Assembly: GCA_904066235.2 (NCBI GenBank)
Contig: CAJFCV020000005.1
Location: 10,411,501-10,475,500, forward strand
Reading direction: 5' to 3'
Source: Bursaphelenchus xylophilus
Taxonomy: Eukaryota; Nematoda; Chromadorea; Rhabditida; Aphelenchoididae
Length of the DNA: 64,000 nt
Positions 31,665 through 46,300 of this stretch are shown piece by piece; position 1 is the stretch's first letter; each line of letters opens with the position of its first letter. The notes beneath the pieces were generated by a model, which ran no database searches, was not told the DNA's origin, and saw nothing but the letters and a program-made list of their open reading frames with translations. A program made the translations under genes and the position numbers.

Positions 31665-34279
31665 ATGGGTGACTTGAAAGTGACCTTATTGGGCTTGCTG
31701 TTGTTGGCATGTTGCTGCGCATGGCCGTTGAGTAAGTATACCACAATATATGTATGTATAAAGCTTGGAAAGGGGTGGGATGCACATTGACTTGTCAAAA
31801 ATTCTGCCATTGTTTCGGAGGAAAATTTTGCCACTGCGTCAATCAAAATATACGCATAAAATGTATACATAATTAAGAGAGAGCATGTAAAATGAGGAGT
31901 AAATCACAAAGTTTTAAGCCCATGCTTTTTGAATGCTGCGCAAAAAAATGACTTTTTGTAGGAGTTATATGAAAGTATCAGTCTGTCGGGAAAATAATGA
32001 ATGCAATGTCGCTGCGCCAATCCCAACGCTGATGTGAGCAATTTGATTTTGCCGCGACCCAATCCATTTTCTCGGCGGCGATGCGGTTTTCTATGCAACT
32101 CATTACTTTCCCGACAGATTGACAAATAATATTTATTAATCTTATCAGATGCAATGCAAACTTTTGGTCTTCAACTCTCAAAAACTAGTCGATTTTCTGG
32201 AATTTTTCGCACCTGCCAAAGGTAGTCGTTTCTGGAAAGTGCAAAATTTGTGTGAAAATTACTGAAAGTACAGGGTATTTCAATGATTTTAATACGGATC
32301 TTGCAGGCTTACTTTGCAAAATGACGCTCTTACAGTTTGCCTGTAAACTCACAGAAGTGTAATGCTTTTTCCAGCGCCAAAAATTCTTTTCAGAGCACTC
32401 AATAAACGGGGTTCCAACCCGCTTGGACGTCGCAGATTACCCTCCAATTCAGCGGCTTCCCCGCGATTTCAAAGTCATCAGCTACCACCTCACACTCCAC
32501 CCTTACTTTGAGTTTCCCGGCTACAAGTACGATGCCGAAAAGGAGCTGCGTTTCGACGGGCTTGTTGAGATAAAGCTCAGGCCGGTCCGGAACGTCCGCG
32601 ACATCACAATAAACAGTCAAAACCTGGACTTACAGAGTGTTTGGTTATTCGACGACGAGGAGAATTACCCAGTCTCGTTGTACGATGTGAATATAATTGA
32701 GAGCGCTCAGCTGGTCAATATTTCGACCGTAACTCCGTTGAAGAAAGACAGAGAATACTTGCTGAAAATCCAGTATTCAGGGCCGATTAACCCTTCAATT
32801 GATGGGGGATTATACTACAGTAATTATCATGGCCGCAACGAGAATGGAACACTGGTTAAACGGACCATGATTGCGACGTTTTTCGAGCCTTTCCGCTCGC
32901 GAAAGGTCTTCCCAAACTTTGACGATCCCTATTTCAAAGCGGTCTTTAACCTGAAATTGAGGTATCCCAAGAATGCCGACGTCTTTCACAATGTCGCTGA
33001 AGTCAAGGAGGAAAAGAATTTTAGGCAAGTTCTTTGTAGATGGATGTCATTTTCATGGTATATCTTCATTAGTTTGTCGGGAAAATAATGAGCACTCTAT
33101 CGCACGGAAAATATGTCGCCGAGAAAATAAAGTGTGTCGCGGCAAACTCAAATCGCTTTTCAGTTTAACAGCGCGATAGCGACGTAGTGCTCATTATTTT
33201 CACGACAAACGAATAGTATTTTTATATACCTTCATCGCGTGATCACTTTTGACACAACGTCCTTTCTGTAGCGAGCAAGTTAACAACTTGAACGGCTCAA
33301 AAATTGTGACAAAATCGTAGTTCCTTTGTTTGACATTTTAAAAAACCACGTTAGTTAATCGATATGAACACGAAACTGAAACGCCTAGGACAAAAAACAC
33401 GGAGATTTTAGTAGTACAAAAATCTTTTGGCCTGACCTAAACATTTTCGCGTCAGGACCTATGGAAGAAAACATGCGTTTATTTGGGACATCCTGTAGTT
33501 CATGGAATTTTATCGCAGTCCGCACCGTCCATAAAAACCCATTTTGCACTGTGCATTTCACTTTTTTGGCCTTGCACAGTGCATCAAAATATTGCTGCGA
33601 CAAAAGCAACGTAGCACGTAGCTTTGTCGGCACCGGGAATTTGCACAGTGCAAAGGGCTTTATTGTGGTTTGCACAGTGCAAAATGAGAAAAATGCACTG
33701 TGCGTTGGCGACAAGCATGGGAAAAGGTTCAAAATGCACTGTGCGACAACGAAAAAATGTCCATGCACTTTGTGAAAATACTAATGTTGTTTTCAGCGAG
33801 TACAAGGAGATTACCTTCAAAGAGACACCTTTGATGTCGTCGTATCTTCTTGCGTTTGCTGTCGGAGAGTTTGACAAGGTTACTCGTCACACAAAACGTA
33901 ATATTCCGGTAAGGTTCACAGCATAATCGCTGAAACGTTGACAAATTCTAGGTGAGCTCAATTTCTTTCCCTGAAATCAGCCACTATCTTAACCAGTCAG
34001 CGGTGACTGGAGCACACTGTGTGGATGCGATGGAAGAGCTGGTCGGAGTTCCGTACAGTCTTCCGAAACTCGGTAGGCATGATATAAGTTTGTCGGGAAA
34101 ATAATGGGCGCACTGTCGCTGCGAAGATCGCGTCGCTGAATGAAAAAAGTTGGATTTTGCTGCGACAAAATTTGCGATTTTTGTTAAGAAAGGGGGCTCA
34201 TTATTTTCCCGACAGACTAATAAAAGAAACAGGATTCAGATGTCTAAACACAGGGCCAAGAAAAAATATTTTCTCTGGC

Positions 34280-34377
<98 letters not shown>

Positions 34378-37300
34378 CTCTCTCCACACATTACTTTATA
34401 AAAATCTTCCAGATAACATTGAAATGCTATACATGGGAAGCTCGAGCGCGATGGAGAACTGGGGATTGATCGTCTACACTCGCTTCCTCTCACAACATCC
34501 ATTTGCGACGCCAGCCACGGCGCGTTACACCAAGCGTTCCCTCATGTGTCACGAAATTGCTCATCAATGGTAAGGACCGTCTTTACTCATACATATGTCA
34601 GTCTGTCGGGAAAATAATGTGGATTTCTTGCCCCTTCAAATCACCGATCGCCTCTTTGCAACGGCAAGCGGCGGCTGGGGTTGGTGCGCGGCGGCGACAA
34701 GACGGGACGCTTTGCTACGAAAAATCCACATTATTTTCAAGACAGGCTGTATATACATGCATAGTATGTTCAACATACATTACCACCTATCAAATACTGA
34801 CCACTTTCGTCTTCAGGTTCGGAGATTTAGTGACAGCCGACCATTGGGGCCAAGAGTTTCTCCACGAATCCTTCGCCGCATACTTCCAAAACATCGCAAA
34901 TTTGCTGTTCCAGGAGAGTAACGATGATGATGAGAACTTCCCGGTAGGATACTATTCTATTCAATAAAAGACCTGATAATTTATCGTAGCTCTAAGTTCT
35001 GTCGCACTTAAAAAAAAAAATGATTTGTCGCTGCGAAAATCGGAAAAAAGCCCATTTTTTGCGATTTTTGCGGCGTCGCGCCAAAACCGCACTGTGAAAA
35101 TTATCACGATCTTTTTTCACAAGAAGTAACTCAATATACTCAACAAAAGAACCCATTTTTTAGAACCTCATAGCTGCAAACACCCGTACCGCTGCTCTGG
35201 AAGCGGCCGAAAAAGGAGATCATGCCGTGGTTGCCGACCAAGCCTACTTTGATAGTATGTCCGAGACTTATTATTTGTATTTTTTGTTACTGGAAATGCG
35301 GGTTGAAGATACCATAATTGGCTCATTTTTAATGACTTTGAATTTGAATTTAAGGTATTACCTACGCAAGCGGTGGCTCTATGTTAACGATGACGGACTA
35401 TGTGCTTGGAAAGAGGGTATTTCGCAGTGGTTTGAAGAGGTACTTGGAGAAGAAACAGTATGGAAGTGCAACTCATGAGGACCTGTTTGCGGCGCTGAGT
35501 GAGGTCAGGATTTTTGGTAATATTATACTATAGATAAAAGTTCCTTATTCTGGCCACGACTTTTAACTTTGCGGAAACTGGTCACAATTAGCCCAAATTT
35601 AGCGTGCATGCTCAATCCATCGTTGTCAATGCCCGGACAGTGGATTTAGTTAGTGAGGTACCTTCTTTTTTACGTACCACCTTATCCTTCAAAAACGCCT
35701 GCAGCCTGCGATTTTACACTTTATACGATGAAACCTGTCCGGAACTAAACTTGTTTCCCCCGTATAGAACTAAATGAATCGTCATAGCTTTTGTAGGTAC
35801 CCTTACAAATATAGAGCTATCATAGCAACTCCGTGTCAGCTAGGTCAAAGCCTTTTTTCCTATCTTTAATTCCCAAGCTTGGGCGCAGTACGCAGAGCAG
35901 TTTGTTGTGGCCAGAATAAGGAACTTTTTCACTTTTAACATGTTATATTTTCCCGACATTGCTGAAAAAAATCTATGCACTTTATGGCGAGACTAATCCA
36001 CCTTAAAGTCTGCTGATTTTACGCTCCTCCAGCATTCGCCAAACATTAAATTTTGATCACTTTTTAGGCGAATGGAGACAAATCTTTATGTGGTAACATC
36101 ACCGTCACGAAATTCCTCAGCTCTTTCTTCCTCCAACTAAAACATCCCGTTGTGTCGATTCGTAGACGCAAAGGCAAGTACGAGCTCTCCCAAACGTCCA
36201 CCAACTCATCTGATGGCACAGGCTGGTTTGTGCCGCTGTTTGTGAGTGAGATTGGGAAAGAGGACGATTATAAGACAGTATGGCTGCTACCGGACAACAC
36301 ACTTTGTGGACCGCTGCTGGACGGAGCCAAGAATTACATCTTCAACACAAAGGGGAGGTCGTTCGCCAGATTTGTCTACGACGAGCAGTACTTGGCCAGC
36401 TTCAAAAAGGAGGAACTGAAGGCTTTGAGTGAAGAGAGTCAGACGGCGTTGGTTCATGATCTCAAATGGAGCCTGGCGAGGAGGAAAATGTAGGTGATGA
36501 CAGGGATTGGAGCCGGACTTTTGAGGAAGAAAGCGCTTGGGGATGTGTACAATTAAGGAATGTGAAATCATTTTTTTGCTTTTTTGACTAGCCAATCCTA
36601 CACTTGACTTTGTCATTCACAAGATTTCAGTCGGTTATTTTTTATACGTCTATATGACAGGTATTAGTCCCTCAAAGTTTGAAGTCTCGATGGTCACAGC
36701 CAGGATATTTAGCGGCCTTTTTAGAGAGTAAGCAAAACACGGAGAGCAGTCAGAGAGAAAACCTTTCGAGCTTGCACTGACGGACCCGATCCAGTGGCAA
36801 AAAACGTACCATTTTGCATCCAGTAAGCATCAAAAAGGTGGCAAAATGCTTCCTTCTCCAAGTGAAAAAAGACTTCGTTTTGAAGCTTTTGAAGTCGAAG
36901 TTTTTTCATTTGGTGAGGGAAGCATTTTGCCACATTTTTGATACTTTCCGGATGCAAAATGGTACGTTTTTTACCATTGGATCAGGTCCCCCACTGTATT
37001 TGTCATGGCAAATTTAAAAAAAATGTTGCATTTTTGGCAACTTTCGCTAAAAAATTATCAAAATTTACGCCAAATTACGTCAACATCTAACAAGGGATCG
37101 GCAAATAGTTGCACCCTGCTTTCTTAACAAAACCTATATCATTTGAAGGAGCGTTAAAAATAGTACACAGCGCAAAAAAAATTAGCTGCCCAATATATGT
37201 TTGGGCAAAGTTATGGCCAAAACACAGATTCTAGCCTAATTTCCGCCTCACTTTATAAGCTCTTCGAAGTGCAACGGAGTTGTGTCCAGTTGGCTGAGTG

Positions 37301-40300
37301 GTAGTGAGCCTACTTCCGGCGCAACAAGTCGAGGTTTCGAATCCGGCCCTTGTGAATTTTTTGCATTTCGTCTTTTATGTACCACAGAACCATGGTATGT
37401 TGACATTTTTAAACAATTTTTGTTCCTTCACAGACAAAATCGATATTTACGAAATTTTTGGGAGTTTTTGGCTTTTTTCGAAACGACCACAAATTTGATG
37501 GTGATGAGAGTGGGGTTGCCACTATCGTATAATTACATGGGTGTCATGCCAGTAGCCTGAACGATTATAATTACTGGACGATAATTCAATTTACAAGGAC
37601 ATATAAATAAATTTTTTCGAAAAAATACCGAGAGAAAATTGCAAAATCGGCTAAAAACGCTATTGCTGACATAGCGGACTAATCGTTGGTAAGGCTAGGA
37701 CATACAAAATTTTTGATTTTGAGATTTTTGTTTGTGAATGACCACGATGATCATATAAATGTATTTACAAGGCTTTTTGCTCCAATTTTCCCATTAACCT
37801 AGTTTTATTTACAATTTTTTGTAACTAGCAGTAATTTCTAATAACTCATAACCGAGGAATGGTAAATGCAGAAAACGTTCGTGATAGACGTTTTGGGATG
37901 CTAAGGAATCAATGAAAACGATTTCAGGCCGCTAGGATTACTGTAATATAAGAAACCGGCGTTTTGGCCGCATATGACCCCTTTCATAAAACGGCCGTAA
38001 CTTTGCCCAAACATATATTGGGCAGCTAATTTTTTCGCATTGTACACTATTTTTAATGCTCTTTCAAATGATACATGTTTCGTTAAGAAAGCAGGGTGCA
38101 ACTATTTGCCGATCCCTTGTAAGTGTCTATAGCACTTTCCCCGTTAAAGGACCCCACCAACTACATTTGAATCGAGTTTTTACGGCTTGGAGGTGCGCCT
38201 CGCCAAAAGTTGCGAAAATCCCGCGAAAAAAATAAATACAAAAAATAATCGAGAATTTTTCTCGAAAATGCAAAATTGAAGAAAGTTTGAGCTAGTTCAT
38301 GTTCCAAAGTTGCTGAAAACGCTTCTTGTTCACGTGGATCCTGCCGACACTCATTCGGATGCTCTTGGGGAAAGTCTCATGTAAGTTTTTCTTGGTTTTT
38401 GCTTGGTTTTTCACGTTTAGGTAGTAGTGAAGTATCTTGCACAATATTTCGGCTTTTCTTTTGAAAAACGGCCCGAACGAAATGTTGAGGAGCAAGTTTT
38501 GGACTCAAGGCTTGTGTGTATTCCATTTTCTTGCCTTGTTATTGCTGTGTTTGCCCATTTAGAGATATTTTATATTATTTTAGTCAAGTCTTTCAATTTC
38601 AGAGTTGTTCAATCGCCGAGAACGCGATGCATGAAGAAGAATTCTCTTCATTCAAATTCCTTGGCAACAAGATTCGAGTCAGGGACGTTATCTATGGGAT
38701 ATTCATGTAAGATAATGTGTTATTTACTTTTTTGCTAAAATTTTCGGTACGTAATTTCTCAGCCCCTATGCATTTAGTTTCAGACTGGGACTTGTCTTCG
38801 CGAATCAATGGCTCTGCGAGGGAAACGACGGGTTGTACACCAGCATATTGAACAAAAACTTCACGATTAATATGTTTTATTGATGTATTATGTAATAAAA
38901 GATATATTACAAGATTAATTATATTCATTTTGAAACATATTTAGATATAATTACAGATGCATGTCGACACGCTGGTTACTTCATCTCCATGGATCGTGTT
39001 CCAGGCGATTGAACAACTCTGAAATTGAAAGCTTGACTAAAACAACATATAAAACACCTCTAAATGGGCAAAAACAGCCCGAACAAGCAAGAACATGGAC
39101 ACAACACGAGCCTTGAGTCCAACACTTGCTCCTCAAGGCTGCTCATGTGCTGCTTTTTGGAAGAACCGCATAAATATTGTACATGATCCTTCACTACTAC
39201 CTAAACGTGAAAAACCAAGCAAAAACCAAGAAAAACTTACATGAGACTTTCCCCAAGAGCATCCGAATGAGTGTCGGCAGGATCCACGTGAACAAGAAGC
39301 GTTTTCAGCAACTTTGGAACATGAACTAGCTCAAACTTTCTTCAATTTTGTATTTTCGAGAAAAATTCTCGATTATTTTTTGTATTTATTTTTTTCGCGG
39401 GATTTTCGCAACTTTTGGCGAGGCGCACCTCCAAGCCGTAAAAACTCGATTCAAATGTAGTTGGTGGGGTCCTTTAAATAGGCTTTAATTTTATAAGAGG
39501 TGTTGTCTTTCCACATGACTAACAACTAAATTCCTCAAATTTAGTGCCATCTCCGATCAATACCTCGGCCTAATCACAACGCTCACCAAAGGCGTTGAAA
39601 ACGTCACTCCTTTTGTGGCGTTGGAGGCCATCAACCTCTATGAGCGCTTCAAGAACGAGTTCGCAAACACATACGAGTACGATCTGTATACAGTGAGTTT
39701 ATCAATGTAGTAACTTTGTTTTTTAGAAGTATTTTGGCCACTTCTTGGTCGACGTTTACTCGGAAGGGTTGTGGGATGACAGGAGCATCCGCAAAGGGTA
39801 TGTTTCTGAGCTTTGTTTTCAGTCTGTCGGAAAAATAATGAGCACTCTGTCGCATCGAAAATCGCATCGCCACCGAGAAAATGAATTGTGTTGCGGCAAA
39901 ATCAAATTGCTTTTCACTTCAGCGACATGATCAGCGTCATTCTGTACTTTTGGGACACAACCGGTCTCCATGATTTTTTTCTATTTTTTCAAAGTAGACC
40001 TCCTTCTTTAATACATTGCTCGCTAGCCGTTCAAGACAGAGACTTGAAAATTGGCATGGGTATAGAGTAAAGGTTTCGCTTCCAGAATATATAAATATTG
40101 TAATGAACCACGCGCTGTAGGCTCCGCAATAAGATGCGAAAATATTTCATTCTTAAAACTTCTTGCACCTAAAAGGTCATTTTGCAAGATCGAAGTGACA
40201 AATTTTAAAATGCTGATGCTCATTATTTTCCCGACAGACTGATAATACCGTTTTCAGCTTCTATTCCAAACCGTTGTTGTTTGATCTCGTCGTGGAAGAC

Positions 40301-43300
40301 CTCGCAAACGCCAGACATGAGGCTTTGGAGAAGTTTGGGAAGTTTAGAAAGGCTTGTACTGACAGTGATATTGAGACTTGTAATACGTAAGTCGCAGCAA
40401 GAATCGAAAAAATTACTACGCTTTTTCGGAAGTGTCTACAGTTTTTGTCGCAGCGCCTAGTGCATTTCTTCTTGTCGGTGGCGCACCATACATCTTGCAG
40501 TTGAAAAAGCACTTTACACTATGCAAAAGTCTATGCGCCTTCCAAAAAACGTATTGCAATTTTTCTAAAGTGCGTAGACTTTTTGCCATGGGCCATACTG
40601 TGTTCAAAACCAAGTATAAGCACGTTTGAAAAACCGCAATATTGCAGACGTGTCTGATACCGCTGCCTTTGATTTTAGGCTTGCTGCGGACACCCGGAGA
40701 GCTGTCTACTGCGCTGCCGCCGTCTCTGGCGAAGCCGGTGATATCCTCTTCCTGAGGGACTATTTGAAAAAACATGACGAAGTGAAAGACACTCTATTCT
40801 ACTTCGAATACGAGTACGCCGACATCAACGCCGGACTGGCTTGTTTGAATGAAAAAGGTCTTAAAGAGTAAGAGTACAGTTATGAGTTGATAATGATATT
40901 TCTAGCTTCCTTGACGAGGCTGTTGAGAACAGCTACACCAAGTTCTTCGAGGCCCTCTTGGAGAACAAAAAAGATTATGTTTCAAAAGCCGTTGAGAAGT
41001 ATCTAAATCATGTTGACTTGACGGAGAAGTTTGATGACAAACCAGAGCTTTTCGGAAAAGTTTTGGCTGTTTTAACAAAGAATTATACAGATGGAGAACG
41101 CTTGTATCATGTTCACGGCATCAGCAAGTTGAAGCATAATATGGAGCTGTTCAAGGTCTTGGCCAAAGCCGAAATAAAGATTAGAGACGTGAGGAAGGCG
41201 GAGGATGACAAGGAGAAGATTAGAGATGAGGTAAAACTCCCCTACAGCATATTGCTATTATCAGTCTGTCGGGAAAATAATGATTAAATTGTCGGATGCA
41301 CAATCGTATTGCCGCTGAGAAAATTAATTGTATCGCAGCGAAATTAAATTGCTTTTCACTGCGACACGATTGGCGCAGCGACATTGTGCCCATTATTTTC
41401 CCGACCAATTAATATTATAATAGTATTTCCAAAAAGTGCATGGACATTTTGTCACGGTCCGCATCGTGCACAAGTAGACTTTGTTGTACACCGTGCGTGG
41501 AAAATGCAAAGTGTGTTAACGACAAGCGGCGGAAAAATTTCATGATGCACTTTGCGACAGAGGACAAATGTCCATGCACTTTATCAGTCTGTTAGGATAT
41601 TCCCTGCACTGTGAGGAAACGAAAGTGAAAAAAGTCTTTTTTCTTGCTTCTTGTCGACCGCAAATGGCTTTTAAGAGCTGTCGTTTGCACCCCGATTTAT
41701 GCGCACAGTGTCAACGCGAAAAAGCAGGCCGGCGATCTTCCGGAAGGACTAGTATTAGTCTGTAGGGAAAATAATGAGCACCAAGTTGCTGGTTCAGTCG
41801 CGTCGCTGAAGTGAAAAGCAATTTGATTTTATCGTGACACAATTCATTTTCTCGACGGCGATGTGATTTTCGATGCGACAGAATGCTCATTATTTCCCCG
41901 ACAAACTGATATGATACCTACAAAAGAAGGTTACCATCGAGCTATAATACGATTACCGTAAAACTGGCAATACTGTGTTTTAGGTCCTTCGTTACATCTA
42001 CAACAAGTACGTGCCGATCGGCAAGTCGGTCTGGTCAAAACGAGTTCCCCAATACGACTACGCAGATCTCCATTACACCTTGGACATTGAGCCGGACTAT
42101 TCAACCGAGCCGATCAGCACTTACAATGGCGTTGTTACGGTAAGTTCTGTTTCGTATTCTCTTTTTTTGAGCAATGTTTTTTTGGTATCTTCAAGTTTTT
42201 AAGATTGAATTTACCGGCACAAAAAACGCGAAGACCTTCCACATCAACTCCCATCGCCATGTCATCAAGGAGTTGACATTCTCCATCAACAACTTGCCTC
42301 AAGCCACAAAGGTCTCGAGGGATTATGAAAATGGAATTGTCACACTTACTGCGGGGAGTGTGGTGCAGAAATACGACAAAGTAATCATTAGAATTGTGTA
42401 CACTGGATACGTTTTCGACGAGCCACAAGGATTCTTCTATCAGCGGAGTGGAAATGAAAAGAAGACGAACAGGTAAACTGTAAAGCTTTGAAATTTCGAT
42501 TCCCCGTCTGTCGGGAAAATAATGTGGACTCGTCGCAGAAAAATTCTCGCTTCTTCGCAGTCGAAGAAGCGAGAAATTGACCAAATCCACAGCCACGGAA
42601 ACCCGTCTCCCCCCAAAACCCGGGGGAGATTGTTAATATTACAAGGGTCCAATTTCTGTTGCCAAAAAATTTGTAGGTACCCTTTCGTACTTCTGCGTAT
42701 TCCCGTATCGTATTTCTGCGGGGCGGGGAATCTGCGCGGAACTGGGACGATTGGGGGAAAAAGACGATTGGGGAAACCTTTCTTCGGTGCAAATGTCGAA
42801 ATTAGGATAATCGAGGGTGCTCATTTCTAAAATGACATTCATTTTTTTGATTCTTACTTTTTTTCTCAAGTAGTACTATAAGCAGTAATTTTTGCTTGTT
42901 TTTTCATAAATACTCGATTTAGGGGTTTTCGAGGGTGCTGATTTCGAAAATCATGTTCATTTTTTCTGAACTTTACTAGTTTTCTTTAAGTAGTACTGTT
43001 AAGCAGTAATTTTTTGAAAATATTCCAAAAATACTGAATTCAGGGGTTTTCCAAGGTGCTGGTACTACATCAGATAGTACTAATTAGTACTAGAGGAAAA
43101 GTCAACATGATTTTCGAAACCAGAAAACCCCTAAATCGAGTATTTATGAAAAAAAATCAAAAATTACTACTTTAGAGTACTACTTAAGAGAAAAAGTAAG
43201 AATCAAAAAAATGAATGTCATTTTCGAAATGAACACCCTTGATTATCCTAATTTCGACATTTGCATCGAAGAAAAATAATACTTTTCGGTTTCCCCAATC

Positions 43301-46300
43301 GTCACTTTCCCAAATCGTCTTTTTCCCCAATCGTCCAACTCCGAGTCTGCAAGCCTTAAGGCCGGAATAGGATATGGCAAATTATTAATCTATAATAATG
43401 AGCACTCTGTCGCATCAAAAATTGTATCGCCGCCGAAGAGATGGATTATGTGGCGGCAAGATGAAACTTATTTTCCCTTCAGCGACGTCAGCCTTTCGAT
43501 GCGACATTGTGCACACTTTTTTCCCGACAGACTTATATTTTATTTTCCAGATTCTTCCTCTCCACATGGTTCCCGAAAGGCCCTGCTGCTCGCTCATTCG
43601 TGCCTTGTCTCGATGAGCCAAGTTACAAGGCTATCTGGACGGTCTCAGTAACCCATCCATCAGAATTGGTCGCTCTGTCCAACGGAGCACCCGACTCCAC
43701 GACCTACCTCGGCAACAACCTTGTGAAGACCACGTTCAAGCCGTCTCCCAAGATTTCCAGCTATCTTTTGGGCCTTACCATCGGGCCATACGCGTCGATT
43801 CAAAAGACCACCGACGATGGAGTTGAGGTCAGGGTTTGGGCTGAGGTTGGGCTGGAGAAGTATGGGTATGTAGCGCTGAATGCGACTGTAGGCACCTTGA
43901 ACTACCTTGGAAAGTATCTTGGGCTGTCTTACGCCGAGTTACATGACAAATTGGATTTGGTGTTGAACCCGGAATGGAATGGATTTGGCACCGAAAACTT
44001 TGGCGTTATCATCGGCAACGCGAATGTGCTGCTCTATAAAGAAACTGTTCACGATTTAGCGCACAAAAGGAATGCGTATAGGAAAGCGGCTCATGAGGTG
44101 GCTCATCAGGTCAGGAATTTATAATAGAAGTTTTCTTTAAGACAGTAAAAAACCGAAGGGTCCAAAAAATCTCTTTTGAATTTTCAAAGTCAGAGGAGAC
44201 ATCTTATACGATGAAAAATTTTGGTTCCTTTTAAAAAAACTAAGCCAAAGTCGTATAAAATGTCACATTTCACGTCGAAAAATTGATTAAAAGTTTCATC
44301 GTATAAAATGTCGGTGTTCATTTCAAAAAAAATTAAGCAAAAGTTTTATCGTATACATGTCACCTCTCATTCTAAAAATTAAAAATTTTTTTTCCATCGT
44401 ATAAAATGTCACCCCCATGTTAAAAAATACTAAAAATTTTACTGTATAAGATGTCACCATTCATTTTGAAAATTGGAAAGAATTTTCCTTTCGTATAAAA
44501 TGTCACCTCACATGTTAAAAAAATAAGTCAAAATTTCTTCGTATAAGATGTCACCTTCCATCCTGAAATTTCAAATTGCGGGACTTTCAAAGGTTCGGAA
44601 AGCGTGACTTTTCGGCCTGCTCTCCATTCAAAATATGAAATTTCATAGTACGGTAAAATATATCTTTCAGTGGTTTGGAAACACCGTCTCCTTCAAGTTC
44701 TTCAACTACGGATTCGTCAGCGAAGGATTCGCCAGTTTCTTTGAAACCGAAGTTGTAAACAGTGTGTTAGGTTGGGGTGAAGCCGAAACTGTCCACAATC
44801 TGGAAGCTGGACTGCATCTGGACGAGAATGCGAAAGATTTGGACACAGTAATCACTGCTGATAATAAAGTGCATGATACATTTAACTGGACAAAACAACA
44901 GATCTATACAAAGGCAGGTTTAGGGCGAACATATCGTTTTTGACTTGTAAATTCAGGCTCAAGGCATTCTACACTCACTGAAGGCAGTGGTTGGCGAAGA
45001 TGCCTTCAAAGAGGCGTTGCAAAGGTATATCAGGAAGTTCAAGTGGGCGAGTGTGGATGATCAAGACCTGTGGAGCGTTTTCCAGGAGGTAAGGAGGTCC
45101 TTGAACATTCCTATAAACAGCCGGTCCCAGGCCCTTTTTCTCACATGCCTCTATTGAGAAAATGGGCCTTGGCGAAGCCGCTGGCAGCCGGCGAAACAAA
45201 GCATGGCTGCAAACCGGGCCGGGAAAATTTTGAAAGCCCGGCCCGGTTCGGCAAGGAAATTTTTTATACTAGGTTGAAGAGAAAGAAAGTGGGAAATGAA
45301 AAGAAAATTGTGGCAAATTTTCGCAAAAGGTCAAGACGAACTTATTATAGAAAAATCTATGCATAGTGCAATTGCCGCGTGAACATTTATATAAATTACA
45401 AAAATTGATAATCGTTAAGTGGGTCACACTTAAGAATTTTTGAAAATTTTTTCAAATTGGCTTAAAAATTATTTTTTATTTGGGCGAGTAGTAAATGAGG
45501 TAACCTTATGTTGGCTATCAGCGTTATGATTGAAAAATTCGGGGCTAAGGTAGTACAACCCCCCAGTCCAGTTCAGCCCCCCTTGACCCAGTATAAACCC
45601 CCTCATCCAACCTGAAGCGCCTACTCGGGATTGGGTTCTCTCGGCTACGATCATCGTTGCCTGAACCACAAGGACTAATTTGGACGTAACTGGGGGTTCG
45701 AGCTAAAACGCCGGGGGTCATTTTACTCTAATTTGCATTTTTTGTATTATTCTAATTTTTTAATTATGGGGGTGTGAAATGGACAAAACAGTGGGGGTTT
45801 GAACTACCTTTCGTGGGGGGCTGAACTACCAAAGCCCCAAATTCTGTCGAAGAAGCTTATTTTTTCCTTTTTTCCGGGAAAAATTCTGATTTCAATAAAA
45901 CCGGGCCGGGCCTAAAAATCGAAGCCCGTGGTCGGGCCCAAAAATTAGTCGGCCCGGCCCGGGCCGGAAAATTCTGCAAAGCCCGGCCCGGAGCCATGCC
46001 TAGGCGAAACGGTCAATGTTTGTGGAATGTGCCCTCATGCTATTATGTAACTTACATGGAGTCATTGAAAAATATAAACTTTTCGCCCCTCAAAAAATCC
46101 ATTTAGCTTGCCGATGCCAACAACATAAAAGATTGGAACAACCAGCCTTTGTCCATCAAAAAGTTTATGGACTTCTACACCCGTCAAGTCTCCTATCCCG
46201 TTACGGTCCTCCAACTCGACGGAAATACCGCCACCGTTGTCGAGAACGTCAATCTGCACAACGAAACCGACCTTCCTCCATCCGACGTTACCTACACCTG

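Larger units (their letters stand above)
36490..39544. other. M1 intron 9, packed with three elements
   Basis: This 3.05-kb intron separates exons that encode directly adjacent protein segments (ARRK then AISDQY). It contains a family A MITE (36775-36996), a TAA-flanked palindrome with a tRNA-like core (37091-38119) and a TTAA-flanked fold-back (38148-39473), nearly end to end. Confidence 0.8.

Noticed and set aside
34150..34573. Long Ser/Leu and Arg/Glu repeat reading frames
   Set aside because: They are translations of the (TC)n microsatellite in an intron.
36488..36493. ATG TAG stop that would end the M1 gene after unit 1
   Set aside because: A GTAGGT donor begins at 36490. Splicing to the TTTAG acceptor at 39544 restores the frame and joins contiguous helical-domain sequence (ARRKI-AISDQY).
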